Of a stretch of DNA of 64,000 nt, positions 33,259 through 42,820 are shown in pieces. The notes under the pieces were generated by a model. It did no database searches and was not told where the DNA came from. It saw only the letters and a program-made list of their open reading frames with translations. This DNA comes from JAVVEW01 sp032251045 (GTDB taxonomy: Bacteria; Pseudomonadota; Gammaproteobacteria; Methylococcales; Methylomonadaceae). The stretch covers positions 1 through 64,000 of the forward strand of contig JAVVEW010000002.1 in NCBI GenBank assembly GCA_032251045.1. The letters are read 5' to 3'. The position numbers were made by a program, and so were the translations under genes. How positions within the stretch are numbered: position 1 is the first letter of the stretch; each line of letters starts with the position of its first letter.

Positions 33259-33654
33259 TTAGCTCAACACCGAAGCATAAGGCCTATCGAAAGTTGGAAT
33301 ATGACTATCCAGCCAGCTTTTTACCATTTTCCCAACTTCTTCGGTGACGTCAGCCTCGCCAGCGTGAAATTGCTTTTGCAAACCGGCACAAACGCCGACC
33401 AGTTTGTCATGCTCGGCTTTATGAGCTTCATACCCTGCGAAACCGGCTGCCTGCATTTCACGCTCTTCATGCGCAAAGTGCTCAACCACAAAAGCAATTA
33501 AGGCATCCAGCGACGCCCCAATGGCCTCTCTTGCCGCGCCCCCGGTGGCCTCATCATACAGCTTGTTCAGTAAGTCAAACAATTGTTGATGCTCTTGATC
33601 AGCAAAACCCACATTCGTGCCATATTGTGCTTCATTCCAGGTAATCAAAGCCAT
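33259..33654 (-). CDS. Bacteriohemerythrin
   Basis: This 131-aa four-helix protein binds O2 at a non-heme diiron site. Ligand motifs are in order: QEHQQLF near residue 20, VVEHFAHEEREM near residue 58, HKAEHDKL near residue 76, and the C-terminal DSHIPTFDRPY near residue 116. It is soluble and single-domain. In methanotrophs such proteins have been linked to O2 supply or storage. The ATG at 33654 follows AACAGGAGC. An FNR-type box in a long palindrome lies 72 bases upstream, suggesting induction at low oxygen. Confidence 0.95.
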   Translation of the reverse strand: MALITWNEAQYGTNVGFADQEHQQLFDLLNKLYDEATGGAAREAIGASLDALIAFVVEHFAHEEREMQAAGFAGYEAHKAEHDKLVGVCAGLQKQFHAGEADVTEEVGKMVKSWLDSHIPTFDRPYASVLS

Positions 33655-33692
33655 AGCATGTGCTCCTGTTCATTGTTATTAAAGGAGTTTGC

Positions 33693-33748
33693 ATTATGGT
33701 GATCTTTTCTCAACAAAAATTGATCTGAATCAATTTTTGTTGAGAAAA
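33693..33748 (-). promoter_or_regulatory. FNR-type box in a 44-bp perfect palindrome, hemerythrin promoter
   Basis: Two perfect 20-bp arms (33705-33724 and 33729-33748) flank a 4-base centre. The innermost part reads TTGATCTGAATCAA, an exact match to the FNR/Anr consensus TTGAT-N4-ATCAA, centred at 33726.5. On the minus strand a -10-like CATAAT (33693-33698) is centred 31 bases downstream, close to class II FNR promoter geometry (site near -41.5). No other promoter is evident before the hemerythrin gene. Confidence 0.7.
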
Positions 33749-33864
33749 CGAGCGCGAAGCAGAGACTTTGGCATCCGGTATATGGCTTGATTATGCCGCA
33801 GCATATAACGATTGGAGCCGATACACTGCTTTCTGAACTGATTGAGCCGCCCAACAGAGCGCAT

Positions 33865-35694
33865 CTATTCCACGGTCACCGATTTAGCCAGATTGCGCGG
33901 TTGATCGACATCGGTGCCTTTGAGCAGAGCTACATGATAGGCCAGAAGCTGTAACGGTACGATATAAACCATCGGCGCGATGATGTTATCGACTGCGGGC
34001 ATGTTAACGATCTGGACATTGACATCGTCTTTTCCCGCCAGGGTTTCATCCATGAACACGATCAACTGGCCGTTGCGGGCGCTGACTTCCTGGATATTTG
34101 ATTTGAGCTTTTCCAGCAGACTGTTGTTGGGTGCGACCGTGATCACCGGCATGTCGGCATCGATCAAGGCCAAGGGGCCGTGTTTCAACTCTCCGGCCGG
34201 GTAGCCTTCGGCATGGATATAGGAGATTTCCTTGAGTTTCAGCGCGCCTTCCAGGGCGATGGGATAATGCGTGCCCCGGCCTAAAAACAAGGCGTGTTGT
34301 TTTTCAACAAAGCGCTCGGCCAGAGTTTCCAGGGTTTTGTCCAATTTCAGCACATCGTCGATTTTGCCTGGCAAAGTGAACAAGGCTTGCGAAATGCGCG
34401 TTTCCAGCTCCTCGGTCAGTTTATGCCTGCGACCGATGGCAATGACCAGCATCAGCAGCGCGGTCAACTGGGTGACGAACGCCTTGGTCGAGGCAACGCC
34501 GATTTCCGGGCCGGCGCGGGTCATCAACACCAGATCGGATGCCCGAACCAGCGAACTTTCCGGGACATTGCAAATGGTCAAGGCATGGCTGGCGCCCAGG
34601 GCTTTGGCTTCTTCCAGCGCCGCCAGGGTATCGGCGGTTTCGCCTGACTGGGAAATGGTTACCACCAGGGTGCCCGGTTCCAATACCGGGCGGCGATAGC
34701 GGTATTCGCTGGCCACTTCCACTTGGCAGGGCACACCGGCCAGCTTTTCAAACCAGTAACGGGCGACTAAACCCGCGTGGTAACTGGTGCCGCAGGCCAG
34801 AATCAACACCCGCCTGACGGCATCGAATACCTCTCCGGCATTGTGACTGAAAGCCGCTTCGTTCAGACGTTGGTCGATAAACCGACCTTCCAGGGTTTCC
34901 GATACCGCCCAGGGCTGCTCGTGAATTTCCTTGAGCATGTAGTGTTTGTAAGCGCCTTTTTCCACCGCGTCGGCTTTCAGCAGGCTTTCCTTGATTGGCC
35001 GCACCACCAGCTGGCCCCGACTGTCGAACACACTGACCCCGGCCAGGCTCAGTTGCGCGACATCACCTTCTTCCAGAAAAATAAAACGTTGGGTCACCGG
35101 CAACAACGCGGCGACATCGGAAGCGATAAAATATTCCTCGATACCGACGCCGATCACCAGCGGGCTGCCTTTGCGGCAGACCACCAGCCGATCGGGCGCT
35201 TTTGCATCGACCACCGCCAAAGCATAAGCGCCTTCGAGACGGCTCAGGGTGTGTTGTACTGCCGGTAACAGGTCGAGCCCGGACTGCAAATGATCAAAAA
35301 TCAGATTGACCACGACTTCGGTATCGGTTTCGGAGTTGAAACGGTAGCCGGCAGCGGTTAGCTCGGCCCGAAGTTGTTCGTGATTTTCGATAATGCCATT
35401 ATGCACCACGGCCACCCGTTCCCGGCAAACATGGGGATGGGCGTTGTTTTCGCTGGGCTTGCCGTGGGTCGCCCAACGAGTATGGGCAATGCCGAGCAGG
35501 CCGGTGACCGGCGTTTGTTCGATCAGACTGGCCAGTTCCTTGACCTTGCCGACCGCACGCTGACGGTAGATACCTTGCTCGTTGACAATGGCCAGACCTG
35601 CTGAATCGTAACCCCGGTATTCCAGGCGTCTTAAACCTTCCAGCAGAATGGGCACGACATTACGTTGGGCAATCGCGCCGACGATACCGCACAT
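33865..35694 (-). CDS. glmS: Glucosamine-fructose-6-phosphate aminotransferase GlmS
   Basis: GlmS makes glucosamine-6-phosphate from fructose-6-phosphate and glutamine, the first step to UDP-GlcNAc. At 609 aa it is full length. The N-terminal nucleophile is Cys after the initiator (MCGIVGAIAQR), followed by the glutaminase motifs RWATHGKPSENNAHPH and HNGIIENHE. Two SIS domains follow, with TISQSGETADTL near residue 348. It starts one base after the glmU stop and is probably cotranscribed with it. No glmS ribozyme-like leader is expected, as the gene has no separate leader. Confidence 0.98.
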   Translation of the reverse strand: MCGIVGAIAQRNVVPILLEGLRRLEYRGYDSAGLAIVNEQGIYRQRAVGKVKELASLIEQTPVTGLLGIAHTRWATHGKPSENNAHPHVCRERVAVVHNGIIENHEQLRAELTAAGYRFNSETDTEVVVNLIFDHLQSGLDLLPAVQHTLSRLEGAYALAVVDAKAPDRLVVCRKGSPLVIGVGIEEYFIASDVAALLPVTQRFIFLEEGDVAQLSLAGVSVFDSRGQLVVRPIKESLLKADAVEKGAYKHYMLKEIHEQPWAVSETLEGRFIDQRLNEAAFSHNAGEVFDAVRRVLILACGTSYHAGLVARYWFEKLAGVPCQVEVASEYRYRRPVLEPGTLVVTISQSGETADTLAALEEAKALGASHALTICNVPESSLVRASDLVLMTRAGPEIGVASTKAFVTQLTALLMLVIAIGRRHKLTEELETRISQALFTLPGKIDDVLKLDKTLETLAERFVEKQHALFLGRGTHYPIALEGALKLKEISYIHAEGYPAGELKHGPLALIDADMPVITVAPNNSLLEKLKSNIQEVSARNGQLIVFMDETLAGKDDVNVQIVNMPAVDNIIAPMVYIVPLQLLAYHVALLKGTDVDQPRNLAKSVTVE

Positions 35695-35695
35695 C

Positions 35696-37063
35696 TCAAG
35701 ATTCCTTTTTTGTTGGGCGTTGCCAACCGCTGACCGTGACCTGTTTGGCGCGGGCCAAGGTCAGTTGTTCTACGGGCGCATCTTTGGTGATGGTTGAACC
35801 GGCGCCGATGGTGGCGCCTTGGCCAATGGTGACCGGCGCCACCAGTTGACTGTTGGAACCGATAAACGCCCGGTCGCCGATCACGGTTCTGAATTTGTTG
35901 ACGCCGTCATAATTACAGGTAATGGTACCGGCGCCGACATTGACGCCGCTGCCGATTTCAGTGTCGCCGATATAGCTTAAATGATTGATCTTGCTGCCGG
36001 CGGCGACAGTCGTTTTTTTGATTTCGACAAAATTGCCGATATGAACCTGTTCGGCCAGGTCGGCACCCGGACGCAGACGGGCAAACGGGCCGATGCGCGA
36101 ACCTTTGCCAACCACCGCGTGTTCGATAATGCTGTTGGCCAGGATCTCGACATCATCGCCAATTACGGCATTGTTGATCACACAATTGGCACCAATGGTA
36201 ACCCGATCACCCAGCTCCAGTCGGCCTTGAAGCAGCACATTGACATCGATTTCAACATCATGGCCCAGTTTGGCGATGTCACCGCGCAGGTCGAACCGCT
36301 CAGGGTCACGCAAGGTCACGCCTTGCTGCATCAGTTGCCGCGCTTGCCTTCGTTGATAAACCCGCTCCAGATGAGCAAGCTGAACTTTGTCGTTGACGCC
36401 CATGACTTCATCGGCATCGTGAGCGGCAACGGCATGAACCGGCATCTGCTCGGCCACCGCCATGGCGATAATGTCGGTCAGATAATATTCACCCTGGGCA
36501 TTATTGTTATCCAGTTTGGCCAGCCAGGCTTTCAGCCGGTCACCCCGAACCGCGAGAATGCCGGTATTGACTTCGGTAATGTCGCGCTGTTCGGCGCTGG
36601 CGTCTTTTTCCTCGACAATGGCAACCACTTCATGGTCGGCATTGCGGACAATGCGTCCGTAACCTTTAGGTTCCGGCAAATCAACGGTCAGCAAGGCCAG
36701 GTTTTGTTCAGCCTTGGCCAACAACAAGGCGATGGTTTCCGGCTGAAGTAATGGCACATCACCGTATAGCACCAGGACAATAGCGTCATTGTCGATGTAA
36801 TCCACCGCCTGCAGCACGGCATGGCCGGTGCCAAGCTGCGGTTCCTGTAGTATCCAGTCAATCGACAGCTGTTCCATACCGGCTTTGACCTGCTCGCCGC
36901 CATGACCGTAAAGGACAAAGGTTCGATTATTCTCAAAGCACTGACCCAGATCGTAAACATGCTTGAGCAGGGCTTTTCCGGCAATCTCATGCAGCACTTT
37001 TGGCTTGTCCGAACGCATACGCGTGCCCTTTCCTGCCGCCAGAATCAAGGTAGTCAGTTTCAT
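35696..37063 (-). CDS. glmU: Bifunctional GlmU (uridyltransferase / acetyltransferase)
   Basis: GlmU performs the last two steps of UDP-GlcNAc synthesis. The N-terminal pyrophosphorylase domain starts LILAAGKGTRMRSDKPKVLH at residue 6; the C-terminal half is a left-handed beta-helix with hexapeptide repeats and the acetyltransferase segment NYDGVNKFRTVIGD near residue 386. At 455 aa the length is standard. It is followed directly by glmS. The atpC terminator lies just upstream, so glmU probably has its own promoter in the short gap or depends on read-through. Confidence 0.97.
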   Translation of the reverse strand: MKLTTLILAAGKGTRMRSDKPKVLHEIAGKALLKHVYDLGQCFENNRTFVLYGHGGEQVKAGMEQLSIDWILQEPQLGTGHAVLQAVDYIDNDAIVLVLYGDVPLLQPETIALLLAKAEQNLALLTVDLPEPKGYGRIVRNADHEVVAIVEEKDASAEQRDITEVNTGILAVRGDRLKAWLAKLDNNNAQGEYYLTDIIAMAVAEQMPVHAVAAHDADEVMGVNDKVQLAHLERVYQRRQARQLMQQGVTLRDPERFDLRGDIAKLGHDVEIDVNVLLQGRLELGDRVTIGANCVINNAVIGDDVEILANSIIEHAVVGKGSRIGPFARLRPGADLAEQVHIGNFVEIKKTTVAAGSKINHLSYIGDTEIGSGVNVGAGTITCNYDGVNKFRTVIGDRAFIGSNSQLVAPVTIGQGATIGAGSTITKDAPVEQLTLARAKQVTVSGWQRPTKKES

Positions 37064-37081
37064 CCGGCCTCCTCTTCAAAA

Positions 37082-37115
37082 TAAAAAAACCCGGCAAAGT
37101 AAACGTTGCCGGGTT
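37082..37115 (-). terminator. Terminator of the atp operon
   Basis: Read on the minus strand, AACCCGGCAA pairs with TTGCCGGGTT across 8 bases and continues into a T-tract. It lies 29 bases downstream of atpC and 19 bases before glmU. Confidence 0.88.
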
Positions 37116-37143
37116 ATGTGTGTCAGTGATTAACAGATTAGGA

Positions 37144-37566
37144 TCAGTTACCGCGTTTACGCAACCTGTCCAAGGTTTGTAACTGCATCATGGCCTCAAG
37201 CAATTGGGCTTGTGCCGTGGCATAATCAACTTTGCTGCTGCGATCCGCCAAGGCTTGTTCAGCTTCGACCTTAGCCTTCAATGCGGCCGCTTCATCAATA
37301 TCCTTAGCACGAATAGCCGTATCTGCCAACACCGTCACTAAGTGGGGTTGTACCTCCAGCAAGCCACCGGAGACAAAAAACGACTGACTTTCTGTAGGGC
37401 TGATCTTTACACGCACTTCGCCAGGCGATAATCGCGATAACATGGGCGCATGGCGAGGCGCAATACCCACCTCGCCGAGTTGTGCAGGCGCAAACAGCAT
37501 TTCCGCCAGCCCTGAGAAAATTTCTTGTTCGGCGCTGACAATGTCTACATGAACAGTCATGGTCAT
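37144..37566 (-). CDS. atpC: ATP synthase F1 subunit epsilon
   Basis: The epsilon subunit (140 aa) is part of the central stalk and inhibits hydrolysis. The start MTMTVHVDIVSAEQEIFSGL parallels E. coli AtpC; ATGs at both 37566 and 37560 are possible. The beta-sandwich motif GIAPRHAPMLSRL and the C-terminal helices (AEQALADRSSKVDYATAQAQ) are present. It is the last gene of the operon. Confidence 0.96.
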   Translation of the reverse strand: MTMTVHVDIVSAEQEIFSGLAEMLFAPAQLGEVGIAPRHAPMLSRLSPGEVRVKISPTESQSFFVSGGLLEVQPHLVTVLADTAIRAKDIDEAAALKAKVEAEQALADRSSKVDYATAQAQLLEAMMQLQTLDRLRKRGN

Positions 37567-37576
37567 GGTTTAACCC

Positions 37577-38962
37577 TTATTTGTTTTTCATGGCTTCGGC
37601 TTTGGCCAAAGCCTCATCGATAGTGCCGACCATATAAAAAGCCTGCTCGGGAATATCGTCATAGTCGCCTTCAATAATACCTTTGAAGCCGGCAATGGTG
37701 TCTTTCAGAGGCACGTATTTTCCCGGCGCGCCGGTGAATACTTCGGCGACGAAGAAAGGCTGCGACAGGAAGCGCTGAATCTTCCTGGCTCTGGATACAG
37801 TGAGTTTGTCTTCTTCGGACAGCTCATCCATGCCCAGAATGGCGATAATGTCACGCAATTCTTTATAGCGTTGCAAAGTACCCTGAACCTGACGGGCGAC
37901 TTGGTAATGTTCTTCACCGATCACCAACGGGTCGAGCTGACGGCTGGTGGAATCCAACGGATCGATGGCCGGATAAATACCCAGTTCGGCGATTTGCCGC
38001 GACAACACGACAGTGGCGTCCAAATGGGCGAACGTAGTCGCTGGTGACGGATCGGTCAAATCGTCGGCCGGAACGTAAACCGCCTGAATCGAGGTAATGG
38101 AACCGGTTTTGGTGGAGGTAATCCGTTCCTGCAACACGCCCATTTCCTCAGCCAGGTTGGGCTGATAACCTACCGCCGACGGCATCCGACCCAACAACGC
38201 CGACACTTCGGTACCGGCCAGGGTGTAACGATAAATGTTATCGACGAAGAACAATACGTCGCGGCCTTCTTCACGGAAAAACTCAGCCATGGTCAAACCG
38301 GTCAAAGCAACCCGTAAGCGGTTGCCGGGCGGTTCGTTCATTTGACCGTACACCAACGATACCTTGTCGATAACGTTAGAGTCAGTCATTTCATGGTAAA
38401 AGTCGTTACCTTCGCGAGTCCGCTCGCCAACCCCGGCGAATACGGAATAACCGGAATGCTCGATGGCGATGTTACGGATCAATTCCATCATATTGACCGT
38501 TTTACCGACGCCGGCACCACCGAACAAACCGACTTTGCCGCCTTTAGCGAACGGACAGACCAAGTCGATGACTTTAATGCCGGTTTCCAGTAATTCGTTG
38601 GCCGCGGCTTGCTCTTCGTAAGAAGGTGCTTCGCGATGGATAGCCCAACGATCTTGTTCGCCGATGGCGCCTTTCTCATCGATAGGCTCACCGAGCACAT
38701 TCATGATTCGCCCTAAAGTCTCTTTACCTACCGGTACGGAGATAGGTTTTCCGGTATTTTCAACCTTCAAACCACGGCTCAAACCATCCGAGCTACCCAT
38801 GGCAATGGTACGCACCACGCCATCGCCCAGTTGTTGTTGTACTTCCAAAGTTAGGCCACGGTCAGTGACTGTCAGCGCATCATAAACTTTTGGCAGATTT
38901 TCGCGTGGAAATTCGACATCCACCACCGCTCCGATAATCTGAACGATTTTACCCAAACTCAT
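37577..38962 (-). CDS. atpD: ATP synthase F1 subunit beta
   Basis: This is the catalytic subunit, 461 aa. The P-loop GGAGVGKTVNMMELI is near residue 149, the catalytic Glu/Arg region GVGERTREGNDFY near residue 179, and the family signature PAIDPLDSTSR near residue 335. It is encoded between atpG and atpC and appears intact. Confidence 0.98.
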   Translation of the reverse strand: MSLGKIVQIIGAVVDVEFPRENLPKVYDALTVTDRGLTLEVQQQLGDGVVRTIAMGSSDGLSRGLKVENTGKPISVPVGKETLGRIMNVLGEPIDEKGAIGEQDRWAIHREAPSYEEQAAANELLETGIKVIDLVCPFAKGGKVGLFGGAGVGKTVNMMELIRNIAIEHSGYSVFAGVGERTREGNDFYHEMTDSNVIDKVSLVYGQMNEPPGNRLRVALTGLTMAEFFREEGRDVLFFVDNIYRYTLAGTEVSALLGRMPSAVGYQPNLAEEMGVLQERITSTKTGSITSIQAVYVPADDLTDPSPATTFAHLDATVVLSRQIAELGIYPAIDPLDSTSRQLDPLVIGEEHYQVARQVQGTLQRYKELRDIIAILGMDELSEEDKLTVSRARKIQRFLSQPFFVAEVFTGAPGKYVPLKDTIAGFKGIIEGDYDDIPEQAFYMVGTIDEALAKAEAMKNK

Positions 38963-39007
38963 TTTGTCGTCCTCTTGTAAACTTGATGTGTCAATTCAGT
39001 GCCAGAC

Positions 39008-39871
39008 TTATACGGCAGCGGCGCCCGCGACGATTTCGGAAATTTCTTGCGTAATCGCGGCTTGCCGGGCTTTGTTGTAAACCAATTGCAACTCTTTAAT
39101 AAGTTTGCCGGCATTATCGGACGCGCTTTTCATGGCCACCATGCGCGCCGCTTGCTCACAGGCATTATTTTCAACCAGGCCCTGATAGACCAATGACTCG
39201 ATGTAGCGCAACAACAAAGCGTCCAGGGTTTCCTTAGCGTCCGGTTCGTAGATATAGTCCCAATGTCCGGTCAATTCATCGCTGATCTGATCGGTTGCTA
39301 CCGGCAGTAGAGAATGAACCGTGGGCTTTTGGGTCATGGTATTTACAAATTCGTTATAAACCACATGCAAGGCATCGATCCGGCCTGCATCATAGGCATC
39401 GAGCATGATCTTGATGACACCAATAATATCTTCAAGATGTGGACTGTCACCTAGCTTACCCACCTGACCTAACAAGTTGGTTTGTAAACGCGCAAAAAAA
39501 CTGGCTGCCTTGCTGCCAATGGTGCAAACATCAACTTCAATACCTTGCTGATCCCATTCGCGCAAATGTTTCAAAGTTTGTCTGAACAGATTGGCATTGA
39601 GACCACCGCACAATCCCCGATCCGATGAAATCACGATCAAACCAACGCGTTTGATTTCGCGTTCAACCAAATAGCTGTGTTTATATTCTGGATTTGCATG
39701 CGCCAAATGCTTAATGATTCGGGCAATTTTTTCAGAATAAGGACGCGAGGCCAGCATGCGATTTTGTGTTTTACGCATTTTGCTGGCCGCAACCATTTCC
39801 ATCGCTCGGGTAATTTTCTGAGTATTTTTGATACTCGTGATTTTGGTGCGTATTTCCTTACCGACAGCCAT
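39008..39871 (-). CDS. atpG: ATP synthase F1 subunit gamma
   Basis: The gamma subunit (287 aa) is the rotating shaft. Terminal coiled-coil helices are recognisable: IRTKITSIKNTQKITRAMEM at the N-terminus and LVYNKARQAAITQEISEIVA at the C-terminus, together with SDRGLCGGLNANLF near residue 83. It lies 9 bases after atpA. Confidence 0.97.
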   Translation of the reverse strand: MAVGKEIRTKITSIKNTQKITRAMEMVAASKMRKTQNRMLASRPYSEKIARIIKHLAHANPEYKHSYLVEREIKRVGLIVISSDRGLCGGLNANLFRQTLKHLREWDQQGIEVDVCTIGSKAASFFARLQTNLLGQVGKLGDSPHLEDIIGVIKIMLDAYDAGRIDALHVVYNEFVNTMTQKPTVHSLLPVATDQISDELTGHWDYIYEPDAKETLDALLLRYIESLVYQGLVENNACEQAARMVAMKSASDNAGKLIKELQLVYNKARQAAITQEISEIVAGAAAV

Positions 39872-39880
39872 GTCTTAACC

Positions 39881-41422
39881 TCACCAGGCGTGTGTTTTGA
39901 CGAAATGTTGTAAAGCTTCAGTTAAACGATCCCGAATACTGTCGTTATAGTCGCCTTTGCTGTTGATTTCCGTCATTAAATCAGCCTGCTCGGTTTTCAT
40001 GTATTGCTGCATGGCCGCTTCGAAATCGCGCACTTTGGCCACTTCGACATCGTCCAGAAAGCCTTCATTCGCGGCAAATAACGAAACCGCCATTTCCGCC
40101 ACTGACATCGGGCTGTATTGGTTTTGTTTCATCAATTCGGTAACCCGCTGACCGCGCTCGATCTGCTTGCGTGTACTTTCATCCAGATCCGATGCGAACT
40201 GCGCGAATGCCGCTAATTCCCGATATTGCGCCAAATCCAGACGAATACCGCCACCCAGCTTTTTGATGATTTTGGTCTGCGCCGCGCCACCAACCCGGGA
40301 CACCGATAAACCGGCATTGACCGCAGGCCGAATACCGGCGTTGAACAAATTGGTTTCCAGAAAAATCTGACCGTCGGTAATCGAAATCACGTTGGTTGGA
40401 ACAAACGCGGATACGTCGCCAGCCTGAGTTTCGATAATGGGCAGCGCGGTCAAAGAACCGGTTTTACCTTTTACTTTACCCTGGGTGAGTTTTTCGACTT
40501 CCTCTGCGTTAATTCTCGCAGCCCTTTCCAGTAAGCGCGAATGCAGATAGAACACATCCCCCGGATAAGCTTCACGGCCAGGTGGGCGGCGCAATAACAA
40601 GGAGACTTGACGATAAGCCCAGGCCTGCTTGGTCAGATCATCATAGATAATCAGTGCATCTTCGCCGCGATCACGGAAAAACTCGCCCATCGAACACCCC
40701 GTGTACGGGGCAATGAATTGCAAGGCTGCTGATTCGGAAGCCGATGCTGCAACAATGATGGTATGTTCCATGGCGCCATGCTCTTCCAGCTTGCGCACTA
40801 CGTTGGCAATTGACGACCGCTTCTGGCCGATGGCAACGTAAATACATTTGATGCCGGTACCTTTCTGGTTGATGATGGCATCGATCGCGATTGCGGTTTT
40901 ACCGGTTTGTCGGTCGCCGATAATCAATTCCCGCTGGCCACGGCCAACCGGAATCATGGAGTCGATAGACTTCAGTCCGGTTTGCACCGGCTGATCCACT
41001 GACTGACGAGCGATAACACCGGGTGCGATTTTTTCGATGGGTGACGTTGTTTCAGCGTTGACAGCGCCCTTGCCATCGATAGGGTTGCCGAGGGCATCAA
41101 CCACGCGCCCCAGCAAAGCCTCGCCGACCGGCACCTCAAGAATTCGACCTGTGCATTTCACAGGATCGCCTTCGGTGATGTGTTCATAGGAACCCAGGAT
41201 CACAGCACCGACTGAATCGCGTTCAAGATTCAGGGCCATGCCGTAGGTATTGCCCGGAAACTCCAGCATTTCCCCTTGCATGGCATCGGACAAACCGTGC
41301 ACTCGGACGATACCGTCGGTTACTGAAACAACGGTGCCTTCGGTATGGCTTTCCACATCCAGATTGAAGTTTTCAATCTGCTGCTTGATCAGGCCGCTGA
41401 TTTCTGATGGATTTAATTGCAT
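39881..41422 (-). CDS. atpA: ATP synthase F1 subunit alpha
   Basis: This is the non-catalytic nucleotide-binding subunit, 513 aa. The P-loop GDRQTGKTAIAIDAI is near residue 169, and the signature PAVNAGLSVSRVGGAAQTK near residue 364 is present. N-terminal LNPSEISGLIKQQIENF binds the peripheral stalk. Length and order are standard. Confidence 0.98.
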   Translation of the reverse strand: MQLNPSEISGLIKQQIENFNLDVESHTEGTVVSVTDGIVRVHGLSDAMQGEMLEFPGNTYGMALNLERDSVGAVILGSYEHITEGDPVKCTGRILEVPVGEALLGRVVDALGNPIDGKGAVNAETTSPIEKIAPGVIARQSVDQPVQTGLKSIDSMIPVGRGQRELIIGDRQTGKTAIAIDAIINQKGTGIKCIYVAIGQKRSSIANVVRKLEEHGAMEHTIIVAASASESAALQFIAPYTGCSMGEFFRDRGEDALIIYDDLTKQAWAYRQVSLLLRRPPGREAYPGDVFYLHSRLLERAARINAEEVEKLTQGKVKGKTGSLTALPIIETQAGDVSAFVPTNVISITDGQIFLETNLFNAGIRPAVNAGLSVSRVGGAAQTKIIKKLGGGIRLDLAQYRELAAFAQFASDLDESTRKQIERGQRVTELMKQNQYSPMSVAEMAVSLFAANEGFLDDVEVAKVRDFEAAMQQYMKTEQADLMTEINSKGDYNDSIRDRLTEALQHFVKTHAW

Positions 41423-41442
41423 GTTGTATTCTCACTCAGTCC

Positions 41443-41973
41443 TTAAAGCCTTTTCGCTAAATTTTGCAGCCGACCCTTCACCGAGCCATCGATGACTTTG
41501 TCACCCGCCCGGATTAACACCCCACCAATCAGGGAGCGGTCTTCATGCGCTCGGATTCGTATCGATTTACCAAAACGCCGCGTCAGGGCTTCGGTCAAAT
41601 TTTGTTGCTCATGTTCGGATAACGGGAAGGCCGCGTACACATCCGTTTCGAGATAACCCTCATGCTCGGCTCGCAGCGCTTCGAACAGCCTGGCGATTTC
41701 CGGCAGCAGACCGACACGACGATTGCGTATCAAAAGTTTCAGCAGGTTTTGACCTTCGCCATTCAGGTACGAGGCGGTCAACGATGTCAGTAAATCGCTC
41801 ACCTGCTGCTTGCTGATTTTGGGATTATGTAATGCCTTGTTAATTAAGGCATCATCCGCAACCGCACTTAACAGCGCCAATTGTTCCGACCATTTGTCAA
41901 ATGCCGTGTTTTGCAAAGCACAATGGTAAACAGCATGTGCATAGGGGCGTGCCAGAGTTGCCAATTCAGTCAT
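41443..41973 (-). CDS. atpH: ATP synthase F1 subunit delta
   Basis: The delta subunit (176 aa) links F1 to the peripheral stalk. Typical segments are LARPYAHAVYHCALQ at the start and LIGGVLIRAGDKVIDGSVKG near the end, followed by RLQNLAKRL. It begins 3 bases after the atpF stop. Confidence 0.96.
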   Translation of the reverse strand: MTELATLARPYAHAVYHCALQNTAFDKWSEQLALLSAVADDALINKALHNPKISKQQVSDLLTSLTASYLNGEGQNLLKLLIRNRRVGLLPEIARLFEALRAEHEGYLETDVYAAFPLSEHEQQNLTEALTRRFGKSIRIRAHEDRSLIGGVLIRAGDKVIDGSVKGRLQNLAKRL

Positions 41974-41976
41974 AAC

Positions 41977-42450
41977 CTAGCTCAGTTTTTGAGTAACATC
42001 GGACAACAAGGCGCTGTGCTTGGACTGATCGATCTCCGCCGCCAGTATTTTCTCAGCGGCCGATAATGCCAATGCAGAAACCTCATCACGCAAATCTTCA
42101 CGCGCATGCTGCATTTCCTGGTCTATTTGTGCCCGTGCTGCAACCAACAGCCGATCGCCCTCCTCTCGGGCAGAACGTTTCGATTCTTCGACGATCTCAT
42201 TGGCGCGTTTTTGCGCTAAACCCACAATATCAGCCGACTCTGCTTTCGCTTCCCGCAAAACGCCTGACGCTCTTTTCTCGGCCAGCTCTAATTCGTGCTG
42301 GCCTTTTTCCGCAGCCGCCAAACCATCGGCGATCTTTTGCTTTCTGTCTTCTAAAGACTTCAGCAATGGCGGCCAGACATACTTCATGGTAAACCAAACC
42401 AGAAGCGCAAAAGTAATCATTTGCCCGATTAAGGTGGCGTTGATGCTCAT
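41977..42450 (-). CDS. atpF: ATP synthase Fo subunit b
   Basis: This 157-aa peripheral stalk subunit has one N-terminal membrane helix (NATLIGQMITFALLVWFTMK) followed by a long charged amphipathic helix to the C-terminus. The start MSINATLIGQ is typical for this group. It lies between atpE and atpH. Confidence 0.96.
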   Translation of the reverse strand: MSINATLIGQMITFALLVWFTMKYVWPPLLKSLEDRKQKIADGLAAAEKGQHELELAEKRASGVLREAKAESADIVGLAQKRANEIVEESKRSAREEGDRLLVAARAQIDQEMQHAREDLRDEVSALALSAAEKILAAEIDQSKHSALLSDVTQKLS

Positions 42451-42494
42451 AACGAGGGCCCTAAGACTTTAATTTGGTAAAAAAAACGACCGGA

Positions 42495-42782
42495 TTAACC
42501 GCCAACGGCTTCTTTGATCGCAGACAGGAACGGGTTGGCAAAGGTAAAAAACAACGCCAAACCCACGCCGATCATGGTTACCGCATCGAGCAAACCCGCG
42601 ACAATGAACATTTTAACCTGCAGCATCGGCACCATTTCCGGTTGACGCGCCGCGCCTTCCAAGAATTTGCCACCCAACAGACCGAAGCCAATCGCGGTAC
42701 CTAACGCACCCAGCCCCAGAACCAAACCAACAGCAATGGCTGTCATGCCTTGTACTTCGGCAATTAAAGATGCAATTTCCAT
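42495..42782 (-). CDS. atpE: ATP synthase Fo subunit c
   Basis: This is the proton-carrying ring subunit, 95 aa with two membrane helices. The helix-loop ARQPEM and the essential carboxylate in GLLDAVTMIGVGLALFF (Asp near residue 65) are visible. The carboxylate is Asp without an obvious Na+-binding set, so proton coupling is expected. Confidence 0.96.
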   Translation of the reverse strand: MEIASLIAEVQGMTAIAVGLVLGLGALGTAIGFGLLGGKFLEGAARQPEMVPMLQVKMFIVAGLLDAVTMIGVGLALFFTFANPFLSAIKEAVGG

Positions 42783-42820
42783 GTAACCTCCAAATAGGTA
42801 ATGTTATGTCAAAAGAGAAA

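Noticed and set aside
33705..33748. The hemerythrin palindrome as a terminator of glmS
   Set aside because: There is no T-run beyond the stem on the relevant strand, and the centre matches FNR exactly.
33645..33854. A 69-codon minus-strand gene between hemerythrin and glmS
   Set aside because: It runs through the FNR palindrome and overlaps the hemerythrin start; no family resemblance.
35981..36751. A 256-codon open frame opposite glmU
   Set aside because: It is antisense to glmU over its whole length; the glmU reading has all family motifs.
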